64,000 bases of DNA from Actinomycetota bacterium (GTDB taxonomy: Bacteria > Actinomycetota > Acidimicrobiia > Acidimicrobiales > Ilumatobacteraceae): positions 1 to 64,000 of the forward strand of contig CAUJET010000205.1 of assembly GCA_963169665.1 (NCBI GenBank). Direction: 5' to 3'. This document shows, in pieces, positions 1-7,450 of this stretch (positions are counted from its first letter, which is position 1; each line of letters begins with the position of its first letter). The position numbers were made by a program, and so were the translations under genes. Under the pieces are notes generated by a model. The model made no database searches, was not told the origin of the DNA, and saw only the letters and a program-made list of their open reading frames with translations.

Positions 1-169
1 CGACGAGCCGACGTCGGCGCTCGACTTCGACACTCGCGACCTCGTCGGGGAGGTGCTCGCCGCCGCGCCCGTGACCAAGCTCGTCGTCACCCACGATCGG
101 GCCGTCGTCGACTCGGCGCACCGTGTGTTCGAGATGGCGGCCGGGCGCGTGCGCGAGGTCGCGGCATGA
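1..169 (+). CDS. Metal ABC transporter ATP-binding protein, C-terminal fragment
   Basis: Only the last 55 codons are in the window, and the gene starts upstream of base 1. The fragment opens with the Walker B/D-loop sequence DEPTSALD and continues to the H-loop (VVTHDR), which is typical of the C-terminal third of an ABC ATPase. Its stop overlaps the start of the next gene (ATGA), a permease of the zinc/manganese class, so this is probably the cytoplasmic energy-coupling subunit of that importer. Substrate is inferred from the neighbours only. Confidence 0.88.
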   Translation, partial: DEPTSALDFDTRDLVGEVLAAAPVTKLVVTHDRAVVDSAHRVFEMAAGRVREVAA

Positions 170-1014
170 CGGCGCTGCTCGCCCTCAACGACCTCGGGCA
201 GCTGTTCGGATTGCCGGCCGTGCAGCGCAGCGGCATCGCACTGCTGATCGCGAGCATCGGACTGCCGATCGTCGGCGTGCTGATGATCGGCCTCGACGTC
301 ATCCCGGCCCGTTTCGCGGTGATGCACACCGCCCTGCTCGGCATCGCCCTGGGCCTGGTGTTCGACGTCGATCCCACGCTGTCGGCGATCGCGCTGTCAG
401 GCGCGGCGATGATGGCGCTCGCACCGCTCGCCGGTCGGCCCGGTGGGCTGTCGGGGCCGATGGGTCTGCTGATGACGCTGTCGATCGCCGCCGCTCTGCT
501 GGTGCTGTCGATCTCGGGCGTGAACGCCACCGGTGCGTTCGAACTGCTGTGGGGGTCGATTCTCGCGACCCGCCGCATCGACATCGTGCTGCTGTCGATC
601 GTGACGCTCGTCGCGCTCGCGTTCTTCTTCGCCCGCCGCCGTGCGATCGGGTTGCTGCTGTTCGACCGGGAGACTGCGGTGTGCGCCGGCGTCGCCGTCG
701 GCGCGCTCACGACGGCGTGCCTCGGTCTCACCGCTGTGGCGGTCGCTTCGTCGATCCGGCTCACGGGCGCGTTGCTCGTCGACGCCGTGACCCTGCTGCC
801 GGCCGTCGCAGCTCGCAACCTCGCCCGTTCGTTCTCGTCGATGGTGGCGTGGGCGATCGGCGTCGGTGTGGTCGGCAACGGCATCGGCTTCCTGCTCGCG
901 CTGTGGCTCGACCAGCCACCCGGACCCGTGTTGGTGAGCTCGGTCGCCGTGCTCGCGCTGCTGTCGTACCTGCCCGGAAGGCAACGAGGCATCCCCGCCC
1001 CGGCGCTCCACTGA
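166..1014 (+). CDS. Metal ABC transporter permease (ABC-3/ZnuB family)
   Basis: A 282-residue, very hydrophobic protein with about eight membrane segments, which is the usual size and topology of ABC-3 permeases that import Zn or Mn. The conserved stretch near residues 195-220, containing SIRLTGALLVDAV and then LPAVAARNLA, is the family's cytoplasmic coupling region. The start overlaps the stop of the ATPase by 4 nt, and a metal-binding lipoprotein follows 88 bp downstream, completing a three-gene importer. Zinc is the likeliest substrate because of the His-rich binding protein; manganese remains possible. Confidence 0.9.
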   Translation: MTALLALNDLGQLFGLPAVQRSGIALLIASIGLPIVGVLMIGLDVIPARFAVMHTALLGIALGLVFDVDPTLSAIALSGAAMMALAPLAGRPGGLSGPMGLLMTLSIAAALLVLSISGVNATGAFELLWGSILATRRIDIVLLSIVTLVALAFFFARRRAIGLLLFDRETAVCAGVAVGALTTACLGLTAVAVASSIRLTGALLVDAVTLLPAVAARNLARSFSSMVAWAIGVGVVGNGIGFLLALWLDQPPGPVLVSSVAVLALLSYLPGRQRGIPAPALH

Positions 1015-1102
1015 GCTCCGGCCCTGCCGGATCAAGGCGGATCCAGACCCATCAGACCCACCGGTCGCCCGAACCGTTCGGGCACCACGAAAGGACCATC
1101 CC

Positions 1103-2113
1103 ATGATCAGACTCCGCCGGATCGCGGTGCCGCTGTTGTCGGCGGCCGCACTCGTCCTCGCGTCGTGCGGCGACGACAGCGCCGACTCCGCCGCCACCGA
1201 GGCGGCCGCCTCGTCAGGCGCCACCGACGGTCCCAGCGTCGTCGCGTCGACCACGTGGACCGGTGCGCTCGCCGACCTCGCCGGCGCCGGCGAGGTCACG
1301 GTCATCGCACCCACGTCGGTGCTGCACCCGCCCGACTACGACCCGAAGCCGTCCGACCTCGCCGCAGCCGCCGACGCCGACCTCGTCGTGTACGCCGAGT
1401 TCGAGAGCTTCGCACCGCGACTCACCGAGGCGGCCGGCGGCGACGTGCCCACGTTCGCGATCACGCTCGAGAACACCCCGGCGATGATCGAGAGCGAGGT
1501 GATGCGCTTGGCGGAGGAGCTCGGTACCACCGACGTCGCCCGGGCCAACCTCGACGCCTTGCTGCCGAAGTTGGCCGAACTCGGCGCCGATGCTGCGACG
1601 TACGCCCCGGCCACCGCACCGGTGATCGTCTCGCAGGTCTTCATGAGCTACTGGGCCGACTGGGCGGGTCTCGCCAGTGCCGGCACGTTCGGGCCTGCGC
1701 CGATGTCGGCAGGGGAGCTCGCCGACCTGATGGCGCTCGCCCCGACGATCGTGTTCGACAACCACCACGTGCCTGGCGGCCAGGCCTTCGAGGCCGAGGG
1801 CACGCCCCGCATCGAACTCATCAACTACCCCGGTGACGATCTCGACCTGCTCGCGGTGTTCCAGCACAACCACGACCTGATCGTCTCGGCGCTCCAGGGC
1901 GAGGTCGTCGCCGACGAGAACGTCGAAGTGCCTGCCGGCGGCGCTCATGGTGACGCCCACGGCGACGCACACGGCGACGCACATGGGGAGAGCGCCACGA
2001 CCGTCGCCGGCGAGCACGGCCACGGCGACGCACACGGCGAGAGCGCCACGACGGTCGCTGCCGAACACGGCCACGGCGACGCCACCACCGACACCTCTGG
2101 TCACGGCGGCTGA
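1103..2113 (+). CDS. Zinc/manganese ABC transporter substrate-binding lipoprotein with His-rich C-terminal tail
   Basis: 336 residues. A signal peptide ends in a lipobox (LVLASC, Cys about residue 22), so the protein is anchored outside the membrane. The body resembles ZnuA/TroA (cluster A-I) binding proteins, with candidate metal ligands in HPPDYDPKPSD near residue 74 and NNHH / QHNHD further on. The last 60 residues are an imperfect repeat of HGDAHG and ESATTVAxEHGHGDA units, encoded by near-identical DNA repeats at about 1947-2095. In ZnuA proteins, His/Asp-rich segments bind and pass on Zn; here the segment is at the C-terminus instead of in the usual internal loop. It completes the importer started upstream. 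Confidence 0.9.
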   Translation: MIRLRRIAVPLLSAAALVLASCGDDSADSAATEAAASSGATDGPSVVASTTWTGALADLAGAGEVTVIAPTSVLHPPDYDPKPSDLAAAADADLVVYAEFESFAPRLTEAAGGDVPTFAITLENTPAMIESEVMRLAEELGTTDVARANLDALLPKLAELGADAATYAPATAPVIVSQVFMSYWADWAGLASAGTFGPAPMSAGELADLMALAPTIVFDNHHVPGGQAFEAEGTPRIELINYPGDDLDLLAVFQHNHDLIVSALQGEVVADENVEVPAGGAHGDAHGDAHGDAHGESATTVAGEHGHGDAHGESATTVAAEHGHGDATTDTSGHGG

Positions 2114-2160
2114 TCACCCCGTCGACGCCACGTCGGCTCGGCCGACCCACGACCCGCCGA

Positions 2161-2199
2161 GATGAGAGGTGAGTGCCCGAGCGGCACTCACCTCTCATC
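2161..2199. terminator. Perfect 17-bp stem hairpin after the metal importer (member of a dispersed hairpin family)
   Basis: GATGAGAGGTGAGTGCC at 2161-2177 pairs perfectly with 2183-2199 around a 5-nt loop. It lies 48 bp after the stop of the binding-protein gene and could end its transcript, although no U-tract follows. A related, less perfect hairpin begins at 2223, and two further relatives occur near 39 kb. Confidence 0.6.
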
Positions 2200-2222
2200 G
2201 CGTTCGGGCCGACCCAAGCGTC

Positions 2223-2261
2223 GATGAGAGATCGGGGCGGCACAGCCGCTCATCGCTCATC
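2223..2261. repeat. Second hairpin of the GATGAG...CTCATC doublet
   Basis: Begins GATGAGAGAT and ends ATCGCTCATC, with an inner GCGGC/GCCGC stem tip. Together with the hairpin at 2161-2199 it forms a doublet in the gap between the metal importer and the PadR gene. The same doublet arrangement occurs at 38999-39099, which suggests a dispersed palindromic repeat family in this genome. Confidence 0.55.
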
Positions 2262-2272
2262 GCGATTCGGGG

Positions 2273-2314
2273 TTGACATACATACCGAGTATGCGCGCAT
2301 ACTCGGTATGTATG
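2273..2314 (+). promoter_or_regulatory. PadR promoter/operator: TTGACA box plus 38-bp perfect palindrome covering the start codon
   Basis: A consensus -35 TTGACA (2273-2278) runs into a perfect 38-bp inverted repeat at 2277-2314, centred between 2295 and 2296. Its outer arms are CATACATACC and GGTATGTATG. A -10 candidate CATACT (2298-2303) would put transcription at or next to the ATG at 2312, so the transcript is probably leaderless. PadR-family dimers bind ATGT/ACAT-type palindromes, and this one would block both the -10 region and the start codon. Autorepression of the downstream operon is inferred. Confidence 0.75.
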
Positions 2315-2884
2315 GCAGTCAGAGAAGGACTCCTGGCGCTGCTCCACGAGGGGCCCCGCTACGGCTATCAACTGAAGACCGAGTTCGAGGCGGCGACGGG
2401 CGGTGTCTGGCCGCTCAACGTCGGCCAGGTGTACACCACCCTCGACCGGCTCGAACGTGACGGCCTCGTGGAGGTGCGCGGCATCGAGGGCGAGACGGCC
2501 CCGTCGCAGAAGACCTACGCGATCACCGTCGACGGCGTCGCCGCGCTCGGCGAGTGGTGGGAGGCGGTGCCCTCCGACGACCCGCCGCCGCGTGACGAGC
2601 TGATGCTCAAGGTGCTGATGGCGATCGAGCGCGGTGACGACCACGCCCTCCGGGTCATCACCCATCAGCGCACCGTGCTGCTCACGCTGCTGCAGGCCAA
2701 GCGCAAGGAGCGCCGCACCACCGCCGGCGAGACCCTCGCCGCGCGGTTGGTGACCGATGCGCTGGTCGCCCGCGCCGAGGCCGACCTCCGCTGGCTCGAC
2801 ACCTGTGAGGAACACCTCCAGCATCGCCCCGCACCCGCTGCCGTCACCCACTCGAACACCTCGACCCGAAAGGCCTCACGATGA
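2312..2884 (+). CDS. PadR family transcriptional repressor
   Basis: 190 residues from the ATG at 2312, chosen because PadR proteins begin almost at once with the winged helix (AVREGLLALL, then GPRYGYQLK, and VYTTLDRLERDGLV as recognition helix and wing). A C-terminal helical dimerisation part follows (about residues 95-165) and then a short disordered tail. A TTG start at 2273 would add 13 residues read from the operator palindrome and is less likely. The stop overlaps the start of the ABC ATPase gene (ATGA), so regulator and transporter are translationally coupled. Such PadR/ABC units usually respond to drugs or antimicrobial peptides; the ligand is unknown. Confidence 0.9.
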   Translation: MAVREGLLALLHEGPRYGYQLKTEFEAATGGVWPLNVGQVYTTLDRLERDGLVEVRGIEGETAPSQKTYAITVDGVAALGEWWEAVPSDDPPPRDELMLKVLMAIERGDDHALRVITHQRTVLLTLLQAKRKERRTTAGETLAARLVTDALVARAEADLRWLDTCEEHLQHRPAPAAVTHSNTSTRKASR

Positions 2885-3642
2885 CCACGGACCACACCAC
2901 TCAGCCGGCCACCGATGCCGCAACCGGGCATGCGGCCGTCGAGTTCTTCGACGTCGTGAAGCGCTTCGGCACGGGCTCCAACGAGGTTCGCGCCCTCAGC
3001 GGCGTGTCGCTGCGCATCGAGCCCGGCGAGTTCGTCGCGATCATGGGTCCCAGCGGCTGCGGCAAGAGCACGCTGCTCCACCTCGCCGGTGGTATGGAGG
3101 ACGCGACCGCCGGCCGCGTGTACGTGGCGGGTCGCGACGTCGCCGACATGAGCATCACCGACCGTGCGGCACTGCGGCGCCGCGAGGTCGGCTACGTGTT
3201 CCAACGCCTCAACCTGCTCGCCTCGTTGACCGCGCTCGAGAACGTGTCATTGCCGCTCGAACTGGAGGGCGTCGGAGCGAAGCAGGCCCGTGCACGAGCA
3301 CGCGAGGCGCTCGCCGCCGTCGGGCTCGACCACCGGCTCGACCGCTACCCGGACGACTTCTCGGGTGGGCAGCAGCAGCGGATCGCGATCGCCCGGGCGA
3401 TCGTCGGCGAGCGCAGCGTCCTGCTCGCCGACGAACCCACGGGCTCGCTCGACACCGTCACCAGCGACGCCGTGATCGAACTGCTCGCCGGGCTGCCGGC
3501 GCAGTTCGGCACCGCGGTCGTGTTGGTCACCCACGAACCGCGCTTCGCCAGCTGGACCGACCGCGTCGTGTTCCTACGCGACGGCCGCATCGTCGACGAC
3601 ACCGCACATCCGGTGGGCGCGGGCGTTGGAGGGTTCCGGTGA
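2881..3642 (+). CDS. ABC transporter ATP-binding protein (MacB/LolD type)
   Basis: 253 residues with all ABC ATPase motifs in order: Walker A GPSGCGKST (about residue 58), Q-loop VFQRLN, signature FSGGQQQR, Walker B VLLADEPTG and H-loop VTHEP. The size and the DEPTGSLD form match the LolD/MacB/FtsE class that works with FtsX-like permeases. It overlaps PadR upstream and the permease start downstream (GTGA), giving a tight three-gene operon under the PadR operator. Confidence 0.95.
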   Translation: MTTDHTTQPATDAATGHAAVEFFDVVKRFGTGSNEVRALSGVSLRIEPGEFVAIMGPSGCGKSTLLHLAGGMEDATAGRVYVAGRDVADMSITDRAALRRREVGYVFQRLNLLASLTALENVSLPLELEGVGAKQARARAREALAAVGLDHRLDRYPDDFSGGQQQRIAIARAIVGERSVLLADEPTGSLDTVTSDAVIELLAGLPAQFGTAVVLVTHEPRFASWTDRVVFLRDGRIVDDTAHPVGAGVGGFR

Positions 3643-6287
3643 CCGACGTGCTCGACCGATCCGACCACGACGTCGACCCGCTCGACGAGGCCCCGGTGGC
3701 CACGCTGCCCCTGTCGTTGTCCGCACACACCGGCCGGTGGCGCACCGCGGCGCGGCTCGCCCGGCGGGAGATGCGTCGTCGCCCGTGGCGGACAGCGCTG
3801 TCGATGCTGCTGATTGCGGTGCCCGTCGCCGCGATGGTGGTGGCGGACGTCGCGTACCGTAGCGATCGTCTCGGGCCCGACCTCGGCATGCGTTTCGGTG
3901 CCGCGGACGCCCGTCTCTACGCCGGCGCCGACACCGACGACCAACGTGCGGCCATCGAGGCCCAGTTCCCCGATGGCACCGAGTGGACGTGGTCGGCCTA
4001 CGCCTACGTGCCGCTCCGGTCGGCCGCCGATCCCGACGAGTTGATCGACACCACCGTCGTCACCCGTGACATGGACGATCCGCTGAACGCCGGGACCGTG
4101 CGCGACCTATCGGGCCGATACCCGGCGACGCCCACGGAGGTCGTGCTCGATCGTGAGCTCGCCGACGACTTCGGCGTCGGCATCAGCGACCAGCTCACGT
4201 TCGTGCGGCCGGCGCAGACGTTCACCGTCGTCGGCCTCGCCGACATCGGTGGCGACACCGGCTATCCGGCCCTGCTCGCGCCTGGGTTCGACCTGTCGGT
4301 GCTGCGGCCCACGGTGATCAGCTACGAGGTGCTCGTCACGCATCCGTCGCTCTCGGCCGAAGCCGCGGCGATCAACGACGGCCTGCCGATCCCGCCGGTC
4401 GAGCCGTTCCCGCAGATCGAGGTGCGCTCGGACGATCCAGCCATCGGGTTCGATGGTGTGAGCACCATCGGTTTCGAACTGCGCGGTGGGTACACGCCCG
4501 AACCCGAGCCCGGCGTGCTGTTCCTCGGCTGGCTCTTCGGCGTGTTGCTCATGGGTGTGCTCGGGCTCGTCGTCGCCGCCGCCTTCGCGGTCAGCGGCCG
4601 CCGCCAGCTCGTCACCATCGGCCAGCTGAGCGCCACCGGCGCCGACCCCGTGCTGTTGCGCCGGTTCCTCGCCCTGCAGGGCACCTGGACGGGTGTCGCC
4701 GGCGCCGCCGTCGGCGTGTTCGGCGGGCTGGGCATCGCCCGGGCCTTCGCCGAGCCGATCCGCAACGACGGCCGCATTGCGTGGTCGCCTGCCGACTGGC
4801 TGATCATCGCGATGACCGCGGTGGTCGTCGCCACGGTGGCGGCGATCGTGCCGACCCGGTCGATGGCCGGCATGTCGGTGCTGTCGGCCCTCGGTGGTCG
4901 ACGGCCGGTGCGCCCGGTGCCGCGACGGCAGCTGCCGTTGGGCATCGCCTTCGTGACCGGTGGGCTCGTGGTGATCTTCCTCGCCACCGTCTCGGCCAGC
5001 AATGCGAACGACACCGGCGGCGACTTCGTGGTGCCCGGTGTCGCTGCGGCGCTCGCCGGCATGGCGGTGATCACGGGCGTGTGCTGCCTCTGCCCACTGC
5101 TCGTCGACCAGATCGCACGGGCCGGCGCCGGCCGTCGCGGTGTGCCGATGCTCGCCGCGCGCAGCCTCGGTCGGCACCGGGCCCGGGCCGCTGCGCTGCT
5201 GGCCGCCGTCGTGGCCGTCGGCGCCGTCGGCACCACGGCAGCGGCACTCGGCGAACAGGCCATCCGCGACGAACGTGAGATCGACGAGGGACTCGTGCGC
5301 TGGATGCCCGACGTCGTCCTGGTGCGTGCGACCACCACCGACCAGGTCGACTTCGTCTCGGAGCTCGCCGACCCGGACACGGCGGCACCCGGACTCCGCG
5401 GTGACGTCGAGGCGATCGTCGGCCCGGTGCGCTGGGCGTCGGCGTCGACCGTCGGCACCGACCTCCGGATGAGCGACGTGTACGTGGCCGACGACGCATT
5501 GCTCGAACTGATGGGCCTCACCCCGACGCAGCGCTCGAACGTCGCCGAGCTCGACTCGTTCGTGCTCGTGCCCGATACGACGGCGAGTTCCTGGAGTTCG
5601 TACAGCTCGGGCATCGGTCCGAACATCACCGTGCCCGAACCCGACGAGATCGTGATCCCCGGTCTCGCGTTCAACTACTTCACCACGTTCGTGTCACCCG
5701 AGTACGTCGCCTCGGCCGGACTCGAGCCGCAGGCGCCCGTGCTGTTCGGTCGCGCCGACCGCGCCCCGACCGAATCGGAGGCCGATGCCGTCACGAACCT
5801 CGGCGCCTACGACCGGGAGGCGCAGGTGTTCGCAGGGATGGGTCTGCCCGACACCTTCCTCGAGGTGCACGCCGAGTGCCAGTGCGGCAGCATCGACTGG
5901 ACCACCTGGGTGCGCCTCGGCACCCTCGGCGGCACGCTGCTGCTGATGACGCTGATCATCACGCTCGGCATGGCGCTGTGGGCGGCCGAGGGTCGCGACG
6001 AACGCGACACGCTCGTCGCCATCGGTGCGAGCCCCTCGGTGCTCGCCCGCATCGCCGGCACCAAGGCGTGGGCGCTCGCGTTCGTCGGGATGCTGGCGGC
6101 CGTGCCGTTGGGCTTCGGGACGCTCCGGTTGGCCGTCGCGGCGGCGCACCAGCCAGCCACGTTCCCGTGGGTGTTCGTGCTCGTCGCCGTCGTCGGTCTG
6201 CCGCTCGCGATCGGCGCCGGCGCCTGGGCGTCGAGTGCGATCGGCCAACGCACGAGTCGCGTGACGGCCTCCACGATGTCGGACTGA
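3639..6287 (+). CDS. ABC transporter permease with FtsX-like domains
   Basis: 882 residues from the GTG at 3639, which overlaps the ATPase stop. A first membrane helix near residue 50 is followed by a large extracytoplasmic region, a three-helix FtsX domain around residues 300-420 and, after further helices and a second outer domain, another FtsX-like helix set at the C-terminus (about residues 760-875). This duplicated layout is usual for MacB/BceB-like exporters of actinobacteria. With the ATPase it should form a transporter or mechanotransmitter controlled by PadR; the substrate is not evident. Confidence 0.88.
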   Translation: MTDVLDRSDHDVDPLDEAPVATLPLSLSAHTGRWRTAARLARREMRRRPWRTALSMLLIAVPVAAMVVADVAYRSDRLGPDLGMRFGAADARLYAGADTDDQRAAIEAQFPDGTEWTWSAYAYVPLRSAADPDELIDTTVVTRDMDDPLNAGTVRDLSGRYPATPTEVVLDRELADDFGVGISDQLTFVRPAQTFTVVGLADIGGDTGYPALLAPGFDLSVLRPTVISYEVLVTHPSLSAEAAAINDGLPIPPVEPFPQIEVRSDDPAIGFDGVSTIGFELRGGYTPEPEPGVLFLGWLFGVLLMGVLGLVVAAAFAVSGRRQLVTIGQLSATGADPVLLRRFLALQGTWTGVAGAAVGVFGGLGIARAFAEPIRNDGRIAWSPADWLIIAMTAVVVATVAAIVPTRSMAGMSVLSALGGRRPVRPVPRRQLPLGIAFVTGGLVVIFLATVSASNANDTGGDFVVPGVAAALAGMAVITGVCCLCPLLVDQIARAGAGRRGVPMLAARSLGRHRARAAALLAAVVAVGAVGTTAAALGEQAIRDEREIDEGLVRWMPDVVLVRATTTDQVDFVSELADPDTAAPGLRGDVEAIVGPVRWASASTVGTDLRMSDVYVADDALLELMGLTPTQRSNVAELDSFVLVPDTTASSWSSYSSGIGPNITVPEPDEIVIPGLAFNYFTTFVSPEYVASAGLEPQAPVLFGRADRAPTESEADAVTNLGAYDREAQVFAGMGLPDTFLEVHAECQCGSIDWTTWVRLGTLGGTLLLMTLIITLGMALWAAEGRDERDTLVAIGASPSVLARIAGTKAWALAFVGMLAAVPLGFGTLRLAVAAAHQPATFPWVFVLVAVVGLPLAIGAGAWASSAIGQRTSRVTASTMSD

Positions 6288-6318
6288 GCACGGACGCGCT
6301 GGGGGGAACAGCTCGGAC

Positions 6319-6324
6319 TAGCGT
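6319..6324 (+). promoter_or_regulatory. -10 box (TAGCGT) of the PAP2 gene
   Basis: TAGCGT fits TANNNT and lies 9 nt before the GTG at 6334, so the transcript would have almost no leader. No clear -35 is visible. Confidence 0.4.
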
Positions 6325-6333
6325 CGCCAGACG

Positions 6334-7260
6334 GTGAGCGAGGACCACGGCCGTCAGGTGCAACGTCAGCTGGCTGTGGCGGCGACCGTGTCGGTCGTCG
6401 CCGCTGCCTCCGTGGCGCTCTGGTATCTCGTGTTCGTCCGTACCCGATGGGGGCAGGAGCTCGACGACCTCGCGTTCGAGGGCCGACACGCCGTGTCGGC
6501 AGCGACGACACGACGCACCGACCGCATGCTGCACGCGGTGACCGAGAGCTCGCTGTTCCTGCTCGGTGGGGCCGTCGTGCTGCTCGCCCTCGCGCAGCGA
6601 CGCGTGCGGATGGCCCTGGTGGCCGGCGCCTGCATGGCGTGCGCTGTGCTGACCACCGAGCTCCTGAAGCTGCGGTTGCTCGACCGGCCGTACTTCGGTG
6701 GCGTGCAGGGCCCGATGCACAACAGCTACCCGAGCGGGCACGCCACGATCGGCATGGTGCTGGCGCTCGGGCTGGTGATGGTGGCGGCACCGGCGTGGCG
6801 CCGCGCGGCCACCGTGTCGGCGGCGGTGCTGGCGACGGCGTTCGGTTCCGCCGTGCTGGCGAGCGGGTGGCATCGTCCGAGCGACTCGCTGGGTGCGGCG
6901 GGCGTGGCGCTCGCCTGGTTCGCCGCCGGCCACGCCGTGCTGCTCCGGCTCGACATGCGCCGACCGTCGGCCCGCGGTGCCGCCGATGCTGACGACCGGC
7001 CACCGTCGCGCGGCCTGCTCGTCGCCGCTGGCCTGACCGTCGTGGCGTTCCTGGTGTATGCCGCCGCCCGGTCGATCGGCGACGAGGGATTGCACACGGT
7101 GCGCTGGGCGGAGCCCTACGTGCTCGCGTGCCTCGTGATCGACGTCGTCGCCGTTGCCGTGGTGTTCGTGTTCGCCGTGCTCACCGGCGAGCGGGCGCGG
7201 TGGCGCCGCGACCAGTCGGGACTCGCGGCACCCGAGACGTTCGTGACGCCGACGACCTGA
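6334..7260 (+). CDS. PAP2-family membrane phosphatase
   Basis: 308 residues from a GTG start, with about six to seven membrane helices. The PAP2 motifs are KLRLLDRP (motif 1), YPSGH (motif 2, about residue 134) and GWHRPSD (motif 3). The motif 3 His and Asp are present, but the Arg normally seven to eight residues before that His (SRxxxxxHxxxD) is missing. Members remove phosphate from lipid carriers such as undecaprenyl pyrophosphate or phosphatidate. The C-terminal 100 residues add further membrane segments. It precedes the polysaccharide locus, so recycling of a lipid carrier is a reasonable inference. Confidence 0.82.
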   Translation: MSEDHGRQVQRQLAVAATVSVVAAASVALWYLVFVRTRWGQELDDLAFEGRHAVSAATTRRTDRMLHAVTESSLFLLGGAVVLLALAQRRVRMALVAGACMACAVLTTELLKLRLLDRPYFGGVQGPMHNSYPSGHATIGMVLALGLVMVAAPAWRRAATVSAAVLATAFGSAVLASGWHRPSDSLGAAGVALAWFAAGHAVLLRLDMRRPSARGAADADDRPPSRGLLVAAGLTVVAFLVYAAARSIGDEGLHTVRWAEPYVLACLVIDVVAVAVVFVFAVLTGERARWRRDQSGLAAPETFVTPTT

Positions 7261-7294
7261 CGTCACGAGCGCCGCCGTCGACCTGACGTCACGA
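7253..7294. repeat. Duplicated 3' end of the PAP2 gene (16-bp direct repeat)
   Basis: CGACCTGACGTCACGA at 7253-7268 spans the stop codon of the PAP2 gene and recurs exactly at 7279-7294, 26 bp later. The remaining 150 bp up to the next gene show no other clear structure. Confidence 0.6.
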
Positions 7295-7450
7295 CTGGTC
7301 GCCCGATCCCACGGTCCGTGGCGAGTCGGACGGCTCGTTGACGGCCTCTGAGCAGGGAGATCAGGAACCTCCCCCCGCATCTGGAGGGACACGTGTGAAC
7401 ACTCCGCGCGGCGGTTGGAACTCGCTCCGTGGCGAGCCAGCGTGCGGCGC

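Noticed and set aside
397..1314. Long open frames opposite the metal importer genes
   Set aside because: Arg/Gly/His-rich products typical of antisense frames in GC-rich DNA; the plus-strand genes have clear family motifs.
2273..2311. TTG start for PadR at 2273
   Set aside because: It would translate the -35 box and operator; PadR proteins begin at the position of the ATG at 2312.
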